Positions 1 through 6,128 of a DNA stretch of 51,465 nt are shown piece after piece; the first letter of the stretch is position 1, and every line of letters begins with the position of its first letter. Origin of the DNA: a virus; IMG/VR virus record IMGVR_UViG_3300035010_000021, positions 1 to 51,465 of that record; one strand, written 5' to 3'. The notes under the pieces were generated by a model that searched no databases, was not told the DNA's origin, and saw only the letters and a list, made by a program, of their open reading frames with translations. Made by a program: the position numbers and the translations under genes.

Positions 1-246
1 ATGACCACTCAACTCACCAAGCCGGTCCGCCGGAAGTCGAACGAGCTGCGGCGGGATCGCGGCAAGTATCGACCGATCATCGTCACCCTCTACCCCGCGG
101 GGTTCATCGGCCTGCGGCTGGAGGGAACCCGCAAGGAGGAGACGATTCCGATCGAAGCCGTCTACGAGCGAGCAATCAAGATGCGGCTCGCCTTCGAGGC
201 CGCCGAGAAGAAGGCGCGCGAGGTGAAGCGGAAGGGGCGTTCATGA
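1..246 (+). CDS. Small basic hypothetical protein
   Basis: An 81-residue product whose ATG is the first base of the window, so the true start and promoter may lie upstream. The middle (residues 20-45) reads as short beta strands and the C-terminal third is a charged helix ending in a Lys/Arg-rich tail. I do not recognise the family. It begins a chain of small genes in which each stop codon overlaps the next start; here TGA overlaps the ATG at 243. Size and setting fit a phage accessory gene. A role in binding nucleic acid is possible from the basic tail but is not shown. Confidence 0.6.
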   Translation: MTTQLTKPVRRKSNELRRDRGKYRPIIVTLYPAGFIGLRLEGTRKEETIPIEAVYERAIKMRLAFEAAEKKAREVKRKGRS

Positions 247-446
247 CTCCGGCAGAGCTGATCGCATTCGGCACAGTCAGACACGGCGAGCTTTGGTGCG
301 GACCGCTGTCAGCCGAGCTCGGCTTCCACTTCTCGACTGTTTGGCGGGCGGCGTTTCAGAACCCGGACAAGCCCGTCAGCCGTGAGTTGGAGCAGGCCAT
401 CCGTCTGCTACCGAAGAAACCCAAGAAGCAAGGAAGCAAGCCATGA
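243..446 (+). CDS. Mini helix-turn-helix protein, MTPAE family (copy 1)
   Basis: A 67-residue protein starting MTPAELIAFG, with a central Trp and a helix-turn-helix-like stretch (residues 18-45: LSAELGFHFSTVWRA) and a basic tail. It belongs to a family with three further members here (9741-9944, 11315-11593, 14985-15164), all with M(T/S)PxE, a Gly-x-x-Trp core, a recognition-like helix and a V(P/S) segment. This copy is the most divergent. By family logic it is a small DNA-binding regulator or adaptor. Coupled to both neighbours by ATGA overlaps. Confidence 0.65.
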   Translation: MTPAELIAFGTVRHGELWCGPLSAELGFHFSTVWRAAFQNPDKPVSRELEQAIRLLPKKPKKQGSKP

Positions 447-652
447 CAGTCAAGACTCCCCGCCGGGGGATCAGTCTCATCCAGTTCGCCCACGCCGCGA
501 CCCTGGATGCGGTGAACGGGAATGCGTTGAAGCCCCGGAAGGGACCGTGGGACGAGGAAGCCTGGGAGCGGGCATGTGCGAAGTTCTACGCGGTGATGGG
601 AACAGAAGACCCAGCGGAGCTGGCCGATCGGTACGCGGGGTCGCGGGCATGA
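443..652 (+). CDS. Small hypothetical phage protein
   Basis: A 69-residue protein with no recognised domain. The middle is rich in Trp and acidic residues (KGPWDEEAWERACAKF) and looks helical. Start is ATG overlapping the stop of the preceding mini-HTH gene; its own stop overlaps the ATG at 649. The unbroken coupling supports it as a real gene, since the frame would otherwise have no reason to stay open between two start/stop overlaps. Confidence 0.6.
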   Translation: MTVKTPRRGISLIQFAHAATLDAVNGNALKPRKGPWDEEAWERACAKFYAVMGTEDPAELADRYAGSRA

Positions 653-744
653 CCGACAACATCATCGACGCTGCCGGAGCGGCAGGGCAAGACAAGGGCA
701 TCACGACGGAAGAAACAGCAGCAAGGAGGCAAATCAATGGGTGA
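649..744 (+). CDS. Very small hypothetical protein (31 aa)
   Basis: A 31-residue frame (MTDNIIDAAGAAG...) starting at an ATG that overlaps the previous stop and ending inside the start of the 737 gene. A purine-rich AGCAAGGAGG stretch inside it is the Shine-Dalgarno site of the next gene, so translation of this peptide may mainly carry ribosomes across to gene 737. No domain. It may be only a coupling peptide. Confidence 0.4.
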   Translation: MTDNIIDAAGAAGQDKGITTEETAARRQING

Positions 745-1099
745 TCGGAAGCAAGACATCTCGGAGTTGGTCCACGTTGTCCAGTTGAACGAGGATTACA
801 CGGCGAGTTCGTTCGGGCTCGGTCGCAGGACGTATCGCAAGGACCGGTTCTATCGGATGCCCGAGGTCCAGACACGCGAACTCCTCGCAAGCGGCGTGGC
901 CGTGCAGGTGCATGGGAACAACTGGCCCAGCTGCATCCGCCCCGAGTTTGACCAGGTCAGGGTCATCCCCAAGGTAACGCGGTGGTTCACCGCCGACGGC
1001 GTCGACACGCACCACCTGGTCGAGGGGGAAGCCGCCAGCGTACCCTCGAACCTGGCTGCATTTCTGGAGCATGCGAGCTACGCGGAGCTGGTCGCATGA
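737..1099 (+). CDS. Hypothetical phage protein (120 aa)
   Basis: A 120-residue soluble protein with mixed alpha/beta character and no domain that I recognise. The start is well supported by AGCAAGGAGG about 10 bases upstream of the ATG. It overlaps the preceding 31-codon frame by 8 bases and the next gene by ATGA. Tyr/Arg-rich early segment (residues 30-45) and a run of predicted strands around residues 55-80. Function unknown. Confidence 0.7.
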   Translation: MGDRKQDISELVHVVQLNEDYTASSFGLGRRTYRKDRFYRMPEVQTRELLASGVAVQVHGNNWPSCIRPEFDQVRVIPKVTRWFTADGVDTHHLVEGEAASVPSNLAAFLEHASYAELVA

Positions 1100-1365
1100 C
1101 TGGCTCCATCCTCGACCTCACCGACGAACTCGCCCAGCGAGTCGCCTACCAGCACTACCTCAACCGCCCGGATGCGAAGCTGATCTCGTTCGAGCAGTTC
1201 ACGGCCCAGCGGTGGCGCGGAGCATGGTCCGAGATCGGGAACTCCGAGTGCGCAGGACTGACGCAGGAGACGTACCCGACACGCGAGGAGGCGATGGAGG
1301 CGGCACGGAAGGAAGCGTTCGGTTGCATCCGCGGGGTTCAGGCGTGGGCGGTGGAGGCGGCATGA
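1096..1365 (+). CDS. Hypothetical phage protein (89 aa)
   Basis: An 89-residue acidic protein starting at the ATG that overlaps the previous stop. A helical N-terminus is followed by a Trp-rich motif (QRWRGAWSEIG) and a repeat-type segment YPTREEAMEAARKEA often seen in small phage proteins with a strand-turn-helix unit. No catalytic motif. Coupled at both ends by ATGA. Confidence 0.65.
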   Translation: MTGSILDLTDELAQRVAYQHYLNRPDAKLISFEQFTAQRWRGAWSEIGNSECAGLTQETYPTREEAMEAARKEAFGCIRGVQAWAVEAA

Positions 1366-1712
1366 AGGACACCATTCGCGTCTGCATCGATCACCAGGAA
1401 CGCCCGACCCCGTTGATCTTCACGATGGCGTTTCCCGGAGCCGAATACTGGTGCCCATTCTGCGGCTACCAGAGCGGAATGCTCGGAGCCGGAGAGCGGA
1501 TCGAACTCACGCCCGAACTGGTCAGGCGGGCCGAGGCAGATGAAGTCTTGGCGCGCCCTTACCTGAACGCCAGAGCTTGGCGAAGCTGCTCTACGCTGGA
1601 GTACCAGGGCAGGTCAATCAAGCCCGAGGAACTGCCACGGGAAGAGAAGGACAAGCACCTGAAGGCGTTGGCAGAGTGGCGACTGTTGGCAGTACAGGAG
1701 ATCCCTGCATGA
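1362..1712 (+). CDS. Small protein with one CxxC zinc-knuckle motif
   Basis: A 116-residue protein with YWCPFCGYQSG around residue 30, the usual form of half a zinc ribbon. No second CxxC pair follows, so metal binding would need dimerisation or other ligands. The remaining part is charged and helical (residues 45-110). Proteins of this shape (FPGxxYxCPFCG) are widespread in phage accessory regions, without a known function. ATGA overlaps join it to both neighbours. Confidence 0.7.
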   Translation: MKDTIRVCIDHQERPTPLIFTMAFPGAEYWCPFCGYQSGMLGAGERIELTPELVRRAEADEVLARPYLNARAWRSCSTLEYQGRSIKPEELPREEKDKHLKALAEWRLLAVQEIPA

Positions 1713-2398
1713 AGGCCCGACCGATTCTCATGTCCGCACCAATGATCCGCGCCCTGCTCGACGGCAAGAAGACGCAGACGCGGCGGATCGTAAAGTCGCA
1801 GCCTCAAGGCCGACTGCTGGGGCTATTGGAGCGCCCGATTCGGTCGATGGCGGACGAACCGGTCTTGCGTGCATGGTTCGGAGCAAGTGAAGCCGAAAAC
1901 TCATCGAAGGAAGTGACCTGCCCCTACGGCAAGCCCGGCGACCTGCTCTGGATTCGGGAGGCGTTCATCGATGATCGCGATGAGTACGACTACGCACTGT
2001 CGTCGGCTGCGCCTTACTATAAGGGCGCCGGCATCATCTTTCGCGCGGACGTCGATAGTGATTCTGACCCTGCCGAGGGCTGGAAGCCATCGATTCACAT
2101 GCCCCGCTGGGCCTCCCGCGTGACGCTGGAACTGATTGAGGTGCGCGTTGAGCGGCTGTGGGACATCTCGGAAGCCGATGCCCTTGCCGAGGGGGTCAAC
2201 ATCCAACTCCCGATGTTCGACGCCGAGCAATACGACGCGGCGGGCATGAAAGGTAACGTCTACCGCGAGCAGTACCGTAAGGTCTGGGAATCGATCAACG
2301 GACTCGACTCCTGGGACGCCAATCCCTGGGTCTGGGCGCTTTCGTTTGACGTCCATCGCTGCAACGTGGACGAATTGTTCCAAGCGAGGGTCGCGTGA
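1709..2398 (+). CDS. ASCH/PUA-like phage protein
   Basis: A 229-residue protein opening with KARPILMSAPMIRALLDGKKTQTRR, the signature of a common phage family with an ASCH-like (PUA-fold) core. That core carries the loop TQTRR, GKPGDLLWIRE at about residues 75-85 and the conserved end NPWVWALSF. ASCH domains are thought to bind RNA or modified bases. This gene is roughly twice the length of the other ASCH gene here (5431-5790), having an insert with a metal-site-like HMPRWASR segment. ATG start overlapping the previous stop; its own TGA overlaps a GTG at 2395. Confidence 0.85.
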   Translation: MKARPILMSAPMIRALLDGKKTQTRRIVKSQPQGRLLGLLERPIRSMADEPVLRAWFGASEAENSSKEVTCPYGKPGDLLWIREAFIDDRDEYDYALSSAAPYYKGAGIIFRADVDSDSDPAEGWKPSIHMPRWASRVTLELIEVRVERLWDISEADALAEGVNIQLPMFDAEQYDAAGMKGNVYREQYRKVWESINGLDSWDANPWVWALSFDVHRCNVDELFQARVA

Positions 2399-2613
2399 CC
2401 GTCGCACGTCCCCTTCCCTTCTCGTCCCGCCACGTTGCCTTGAGTTGGGATGCTGAACGCGACGCCGAGCCGCTCAAGCGGAATGGCGGTTTCCCTTCGG
2501 GAGCCTCCGCAATTCCGCTTGCCCGGTCGCTGGTGCTCTCGGCTGCCTCGCGTTCGGGCGCATTCCCACAAGGCCCGATGGGCAGGCCGGAACAGAGAAA
2601 GGACCGCTTATGA
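2395..2613 (+). CDS. Doubtful ORF over a structured spacer
   Basis: A 72-codon frame starting with a GTG that overlaps the stop of the ASCH-like gene and ending over the start of the next gene. Its composition (Ser, Arg, Pro and Ala-rich) looks non-coding and its middle is a long hairpin (2476-2520). The stretch is more likely an untranslated structured spacer. It is listed because the GTGA/ATGA junctions match those of the real genes around it. Confidence 0.25.
   Translation: MTVARPLPFSSRHVALSWDAERDAEPLKRNGGFPSGASAIPLARSLVLSAASRSGAFPQGPMGRPEQRKDRL
2476..2520 (+). terminator. Nested hairpin, possible terminator or processing site
   Basis: AAGCGGAAT at 2476-2484 pairs perfectly with ATTCCGCTT at 2512-2520. 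Inside lie GCGG/CCGC arms and an apical TCCC-TTC-GGGA hairpin with a UUCG-type loop. No T-run follows, so it may be an RNA stability or processing element rather than a classical intrinsic terminator. It divides the chain of small genes into two parts. Confidence 0.5.
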
Positions 2614-2858
2614 CGCAGATCACACCCGCCTTACCGTTGCCTCCCGACCCCGACGGCATGAACGACCGACGCTCCGCATGGGCCGGGTTGGCGCTCGCGG
2701 CGTTCATCGCGGCAACCGGCACTGACTGGGAAGACGCGCTGGGCGACCTGCTCACCGACCTGATGCACTGGGCGGACCGCAACAACTACGACTTCGAGGC
2801 CGCACTATTTCGCGCCCAGGGCCACTACGAAGCCGAGACGGTGGGGGAGGCTGTATGA
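2610..2858 (+). CDS. Small hypothetical phage protein (82 aa)
   Basis: An 82-residue protein of a type often seen in phage and plasmid accessory regions: a variable N-terminus, then DALGDLLTDLMHWADR and DFEAALFRAQGHYEAE, two amphipathic helices joined by a turn. No enzymatic motif. The ATG follows GAGAAAGGA, a reasonable ribosome binding site. Its stop overlaps the next ATG. Confidence 0.75.
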   Translation: MTQITPALPLPPDPDGMNDRRSAWAGLALAAFIAATGTDWEDALGDLLTDLMHWADRNNYDFEAALFRAQGHYEAETVGEAV

Positions 2859-3214
2859 CGGCGGATCGAATCGAGAAAGTGCCGCACACTTCCGGGCCGT
2901 GGCTGGTGAGTGATCCCCATCCCCGCTGCACGAGCCTTCACGTCCTTCAGGCCGAGAAGGACGAGGTCGGCGCGAGAGCCGTCGTTGCTGAAGTCGCCAA
3001 GCTCCTTGACGGCACTGGTCATGCCAACGCTCGACTGATCGCGGCAGCCCCGAAGCTGCTCGAAGCCCTAGAGAGCATGGTCCGCTGGACCGAGATGCAC
3101 GGACTGAACACCGCCGAGTTGATCTCAGGCGGTCGGGCGGAAGTACCCGTCGTCTTGAATGCCCGTGACGCCCTCGAAGCGGCTCGTAGCTCGAGTAAGG
3201 AGTTGGCGGCATGA
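2855..3214 (+). CDS. ANARLIAAAP-family phage protein (copy 1)
   Basis: A 119-residue protein with the recognisable pattern SGPWLVS near the start and ANARLIAAAPKLLEALE near residue 60, a short helical motif shared by many phage and integrative-element proteins. A second family member lies at 10998-11318 (GPWEHG and ANARLIATAPELLEAVE). The C-terminus ends KELAA, close to NAELAA in the paralogue. Function unknown. Linked to its neighbours by ATGA overlaps. Confidence 0.8.
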   Translation: MTADRIEKVPHTSGPWLVSDPHPRCTSLHVLQAEKDEVGARAVVAEVAKLLDGTGHANARLIAAAPKLLEALESMVRWTEMHGLNTAELISGGRAEVPVVLNARDALEAARSSSKELAA

Positions 3215-3393
3215 GCATCTTCGTCCACTTCGCCGACGACACGCACCGCATCCGCTGGCACGTCGTCGAGAACGACCCCGCCACCTACAAGCTGGCCTCC
3301 TGCGGGTTCAACAATCAGGTCACCCGGACCGTTGCGAAGTCGGCTCTCGCCGAAGGACTGGCGAACGGGACGATTGTGCGAGAGGTTCCATGA
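3211..3393 (+). CDS. Small hypothetical protein (60 aa)
   Basis: A 60-residue protein predicted as beta strands followed by a helix (VTRTVAKSALAEGLANG). No domain recognised. ATG overlaps the stop of the preceding gene and its TGA overlaps the next ATG, so it is part of the same translationally coupled chain. Confidence 0.6.
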   Translation: MSIFVHFADDTHRIRWHVVENDPATYKLASCGFNNQVTRTVAKSALAEGLANGTIVREVP

Positions 3394-3671
3394 CCGACCG
3401 CGTGCTGCCCTACGAACGCCTGACCGACGCCATCTCGGACGCGATCCACCTCTGGCACGGCGAACACCTCTTGGTGCGCCGGCCGTTCCGCTGGCACCTG
3501 GACGGCCAACCGATCCCGAACGGGTACGAGATGTTCGGCTCGCGGTCCGTGATCGAGCAGCTGGGGATGGAGGTGGTGGAGTCTTACGGCGACCACATCT
3601 TCATCCTGAAGGAGAGCCCAATCCCACAATCACCAACCGCCCACGGACGGGCAGAAAGAGAGGCCGAGTGA
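3390..3671 (+). CDS. Hypothetical phage protein (93 aa)
   Basis: A 93-residue protein without a recognised domain; it contains His and Trp-rich segments (IHLWHGEHLL, FRWHLDG) in the first half. The last 20 residues look like filler and contain the GGGCAGAAAGAGAGG purine run that serves as ribosome binding site for the next gene. ATG start by overlap with the previous stop. Confidence 0.65.
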   Translation: MTDRVLPYERLTDAISDAIHLWHGEHLLVRRPFRWHLDGQPIPNGYEMFGSRSVIEQLGMEVVESYGDHIFILKESPIPQSPTAHGRAEREAE

Positions 3672-4003
3672 AGCAATACGTCGGAGAACGGACCCCGGAC
3701 GGGGCATCGGTTGTCGTCGTCCCTGAGAGCGGGGAGGCGTACCCGCTGAACCCCCGCTACGACCTGCGGAATCACTCGCCTGACGGCTTCAGCTGGGGCT
3801 ACGCCGGAAGCGGACCCGCGCAGCTCAGCCTCGCACTTCTGGCCGACGCCCTCGGCGACGACGACCGGGCGCGGGACGCGTACCAAACGTACAAGTTTCG
3901 GGTGATCGGCCGACTCGCTGGCGACCGGTTCGAGCTGACCGACGAGCAGATCCAGCAGACGGTCGTCGCGCTGGAAGCGGAGCGCGGAAGGGGGCGGGGA
4001 TGA
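3668..4003 (+). CDS. DUF6166-like protein
   Basis: A 111-residue protein starting at a GTG that overlaps the previous stop. The N-terminus KQYVGERTPDGASVVVV, followed by GFSWGYAGSGPAQLSLALLADALG and the end YQTYKFRVIGRL, fits the DUF6166 family of small phage and plasmid proteins. The family is known only from its pattern; no function is established. Downstream it is coupled to gene 4000 by ATGA. Confidence 0.8.
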   Translation: MKQYVGERTPDGASVVVVPESGEAYPLNPRYDLRNHSPDGFSWGYAGSGPAQLSLALLADALGDDDRARDAYQTYKFRVIGRLAGDRFELTDEQIQQTVVALEAERGRGRG

Positions 4004-4398
4004 CACGGTACTTCTACACCGACTCACTCGCCGCCGCGTGGATGGCAAAGCACTTCGGGATGGTCTTCCGGGAGAAACCACCATTGGACGATGGCTGGGT
4101 TGACCCGCTGATGAATGATCGGGGCCGCTACATCATCTGCCCCGACAGCATGCACTTGCTGGAACCGAGACCAGGAGACAAGGTGTCCTACTCTTTCGGA
4201 GTGGGGCAGCACGCAGGGGAGGCGTGGGATGAAGTGAAAGGCATCATCGCCTCGAATGACGAAGGCTATCCCTACACGGGAAATGGAGAACCTTACGTGC
4301 TCGTGGATGACTGTGACGAGTTTCCGCTGAGCCGCCTGAAGGAGATATTCCAGCGCGACGGCAAGCCCTTCATGTGGCCCGAGAGCGAGGTCGCGTGA
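4000..4398 (+). CDS. Hypothetical phage protein (132 aa)
   Basis: A 132-residue acidic protein. It contains RYIICPDSMHLLEPRPGD (residues 42-60), a pattern found in small phage proteins of unknown role, and a C-terminal acidic stretch YVLVDDCDEFPLSRLKEI that resembles a short binding motif. No signal peptide or membrane span. ATG start overlapping the preceding stop; TGA overlaps the following GTG. Confidence 0.7.
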   Translation: MTRYFYTDSLAAAWMAKHFGMVFREKPPLDDGWVDPLMNDRGRYIICPDSMHLLEPRPGDKVSYSFGVGQHAGEAWDEVKGIIASNDEGYPYTGNGEPYVLVDDCDEFPLSRLKEIFQRDGKPFMWPESEVA

Positions 4399-4676
4399 CG
4401 CTGGCGTTCCTCTCCCTCGGTCACAGCCCGCTGTCCGGAAAAACCGCGGTGGATCAGGCGGTTGCCTTCAAACGGCAACTCCGTTCCGTCCATCCCTTCC
4501 CCGACGGCGCCTACGTCTGCATCAGCCCCAACCCCGAGACGCACCACTGCGAAGCACGGGCGGTGTACGAGCGGACCATCCCCGGTGCGAAGGAGTGGGT
4601 GGAGAGAGCTGCCGAACTCGCGCCGGGTATCTGGGATTCGCTCTCGGCCAGGCGGAGGGAGCGGGAAAGGGTATGA
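4395..4676 (+). CDS. Hypothetical protein (93 aa)
   Basis: A 93-residue protein with a GTG start overlapping the previous TGA. First half mixed strand and helix, second half helical and ending in a run of Arg/Glu (RRRERERV). That basic tail is encoded by the sequence GGAGCGGGAAAGGGT that precedes the next ATG, so the C-terminus doubles as the ribosome binding site. The same device is used at the end of 4673-4852. Function unknown. Confidence 0.6.
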   Translation: MTLAFLSLGHSPLSGKTAVDQAVAFKRQLRSVHPFPDGAYVCISPNPETHHCEARAVYERTIPGAKEWVERAAELAPGIWDSLSARRRERERV

Positions 4677-4852
4677 CTCAACGGAAGCGGACTATGCGCT
4701 GCTCATTCTGCGGGGCTGGAGAAGAGGACAGTGAGGTCGAGGTGCTCTTTCAAGGTGCCTGGGGAGGACTGATCTGCAACGAGTGCGTCGCACAGTGCGT
4801 TGAGGAGATGGCGAGGCGTCGTAGGGCGCAGAAGGAGCGTGAAAGGGTATGA
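4673..4852 (+). CDS. Stand-alone ClpX-type zinc-binding domain protein (copy 1)
   Basis: A 59-residue protein that is almost nothing but a C4 zinc finger of the ClpX N-terminal type: RCSFCGAGEEDSEVEV ... GLICNECVAQCVEEM. The Cys-x2-Cys pairs and the CSFCG start match the domain with which ClpX unfoldase dimerises and binds adaptors. There is no AAA+ module. A second copy is at 13747-13923. Established: in full-length ClpX this domain selects substrates. Inference: a free copy could block or redirect host ClpXP. The start overlaps the previous stop. Confidence 0.85.
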   Translation: MTQRKRTMRCSFCGAGEEDSEVEVLFQGAWGGLICNECVAQCVEEMARRRRAQKERERV

Positions 4853-4942
4853 GGGCGTCTCGGCCTGCGGCCGCCGGTCCCTGCGCGACTCCGCTACGCT
4901 CGGTGCTTCGCACGCCTTCGGCTCGCTGCGGCACCTGACGCG
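4853..4942. repeat. Structured spacer repeat, copy B (GCGTC...GACGC ends)
   Basis: About 90 bases starting GGGCGTC and ending CACCTGACGCG, directly after the ClpX-type zinc-finger gene. Inside are CGGCC-TGC-GGCCG and further short inverted repeats. It shares GACTCCGCTACGCTCGGT and ACGCCTTCGGCTC with the copy at 7977-8064, and its ends with the copy at 14050-14137. The end sequences GCGTC and GACGC are complementary, so the whole can fold. A 13-codon frame (4943-4984) follows before the next gene and carries its ribosome binding site. Confidence 0.7.
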
Positions 4943-4985
4943 ATGAAACAACCAGCAGCCCAGGACGGGCGGAAAGAGAGGTGAG

Positions 4986-5246
4986 GTGAAGATCAAGATC
5001 GTGAATCGGTACAGCCAGCAGGAGAAGCTCTGCCGCGTCTTCCGGGTGATGTGGGATGGGAAATACCCGACCGTTCCAAGCCGGAAGCTGACTTTCGCAC
5101 TGGCACTCAGGAAAAACCGCTGGCTCCCCGGCCTGTTCCGGATCAGGACTGATGAGCTATACCACTGGCGCTGGCACCTCGTCCTGGTCCCCTTCCTCGT
5201 CATTCGCATCCACTTCGCCGAAAGCCACGGCGGACAGTTCGTATGA
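4986..5246 (+). CDS. Hypothetical protein with a hydrophobic C-terminal stretch
   Basis: An 86-residue protein with a GTG start preceded by GAAAGAGAGGTGAG, a strong ribosome binding site. The first 55 residues are basic; residues 62-75 (WHLVLVPFLVIRIHF) are hydrophobic but short for a membrane span, so they may be a buried strand or a monotopic anchor. No family recognised. It begins a new coupled group after the structured spacer at 4853-4942. Confidence 0.6.
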   Translation: MKIKIVNRYSQQEKLCRVFRVMWDGKYPTVPSRKLTFALALRKNRWLPGLFRIRTDELYHWRWHLVLVPFLVIRIHFAESHGGQFV

Positions 5247-5434
5247 CCCTGCCTCGCCCCTCTCCAGCCTTGGTCGACACCCACTGGCTGTTTGTCATGT
5301 GGCATGAAGGAATCAGGTTACACCGCGCTCTCGCTTGGTGGCCTCCCCGAGCGAATGGACCCGCCTCGCTCGCGGTGCGAACCCCTTGGGGATCGCTGGA
5401 GATTTCATTCCCGAGTTGGCGAGGCCGGTCATGA
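5243..5434 (+). CDS. Doubtful ORF in a spacer before the ASCH gene
   Basis: A 63-codon frame whose ATG overlaps the preceding stop and which ends over the start of the ASCH gene. It is rich in Pro, Arg, Trp and Ala without pattern, and the DNA contains several short inverted repeats (for example CCCCTTGGGG near 5386). It may be a translated linker or simply spacer. Kept with low confidence because both junctions look like the coupled junctions of real genes. Confidence 0.25.
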   Translation: MTLPRPSPALVDTHWLFVMWHEGIRLHRALAWWPPRANGPASLAVRTPWGSLEISFPSWRGRS

Positions 5435-5790
5435 CCAAAGCGCTCAGCGTTCGGCAGCCCTGGGCATGGCTCATCGTTCATGGACACAAGCCCTACGAGA
5501 ACCGCACCTGGAACACGAAGTTCCGCGGCGAGGTGCTGATCCACGCAAGCAAGTCGTTCGACAAGGCGGGCTACGAGTTGGTACGTGACACATTTCCCGA
5601 GATCAACCTCCCCACGCCGGCTGAGTTCGAGAGGGGCGGGATCGTCGGCAAAGCCGTTCTCTGGGACGTGGCTACCGCCAGTTCCTCGACTTGGTTCTTC
5701 GGACCGTTCGGCTTCTGCCTGGCTCAGCCTGAAAAGCTGCCGTTCACGCCCTGCGCAGGGAAGCTCGGCTTCTTCAAGGTGCAGGTATGA
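5431..5790 (+). CDS. ASCH-domain protein
   Basis: A 119-residue protein with the compact ASCH layout: KALSVRQPWAWLIVHG at the N-terminus, YENRTWNT (residues 19-26), FRGEVLIHASK (28-38) and GGIVGKAVLWDV near residue 75. ASCH proteins have a PUA-like beta barrel and are thought to bind RNA or to hydrolyse modified nucleosides; the role in phages is unsettled. It is shorter than the other ASCH-like gene (1709-2398) and not a close copy of it. The ATG was chosen because it sits at the conserved N-terminal motif. Confidence 0.85.
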   Translation: MTKALSVRQPWAWLIVHGHKPYENRTWNTKFRGEVLIHASKSFDKAGYELVRDTFPEINLPTPAEFERGGIVGKAVLWDVATASSSTWFFGPFGFCLAQPEKLPFTPCAGKLGFFKVQV

Positions 5791-5909
5791 CCGGCCAGAT
5801 CAAGAATCGCTACATCGTCGCCGCGCGCCCCGGCCATGTCCCCGAGAAGAAGCGGCCGGTCCAGCCCCATGACGGCGCGCTGGACATGCTCCACGAGTTG
5901 CGGCGCTGA
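5787..5909 (+). CDS. Small basic protein (40 aa)
   Basis: A 40-residue frame starting at the ATG that overlaps the ASCH gene stop: basic N-terminus (QIKNRYIVAARPGH), a Lys/Arg patch (PEKKRPVQP) and a short helix (DMLHELRR). No family. It is the last gene of the first accessory chain. A 75-codon frame on the other strand (5810-6037), with a signal-peptide-like start, overlaps it and is considered less likely. Confidence 0.45.
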   Translation: MTGQIKNRYIVAARPGHVPEKKRPVQPHDGALDMLHELRR

Positions 5910-6128
5910 CCGCCAGCACGAACCGCAGGCCGGCAACCGGCTGCACTGCCGTCCCCCTGGAGGGCGTCAGCGACGGCCCCAGAACCGGCCATCACCGCGC
6001 CCGCGAGAAGGACCATGCTCCATGCGACCAACCGCATGAAGAGTCTGCTTCATGCTTTGACTCGAAACCGAATGGGGCCGTACCGCGTGAGGGACCGATC
6101 ACTGGGTGCCGATCAACAGCCGGGGAGG
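5910..6128. other. Intergenic stretch between the accessory chain and the cargo region
   Basis: 219 bases between the last rightward small gene and the end of the leftward HEAT-like gene. I see no convincing promoter and no T-tailed hairpin. A minus-strand frame starting at 6037 begins with a signal-like sequence (RLVAWSMVLLAGAVMAG) and then loses protein-like composition. It may be the broken 5' end of a secreted planctomycete-type gene. Confidence 0.4.

Noticed and set aside
2395-2613. Taking all GTGA/ATGA frames over structured spacers as real genes
   Set aside because: Spacer frames at 2395, 4849 and 5243 begin at overlapping stops but have non-protein composition; only two are listed, with low confidence.
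5810-6037. Minus-strand frame with signal-peptide-like start
   Set aside because: After the first 25 residues the composition is random, and it overlaps the better coupled 5787-5909 gene. It may be a broken gene start, so it is mentioned in the intergenic entry only.
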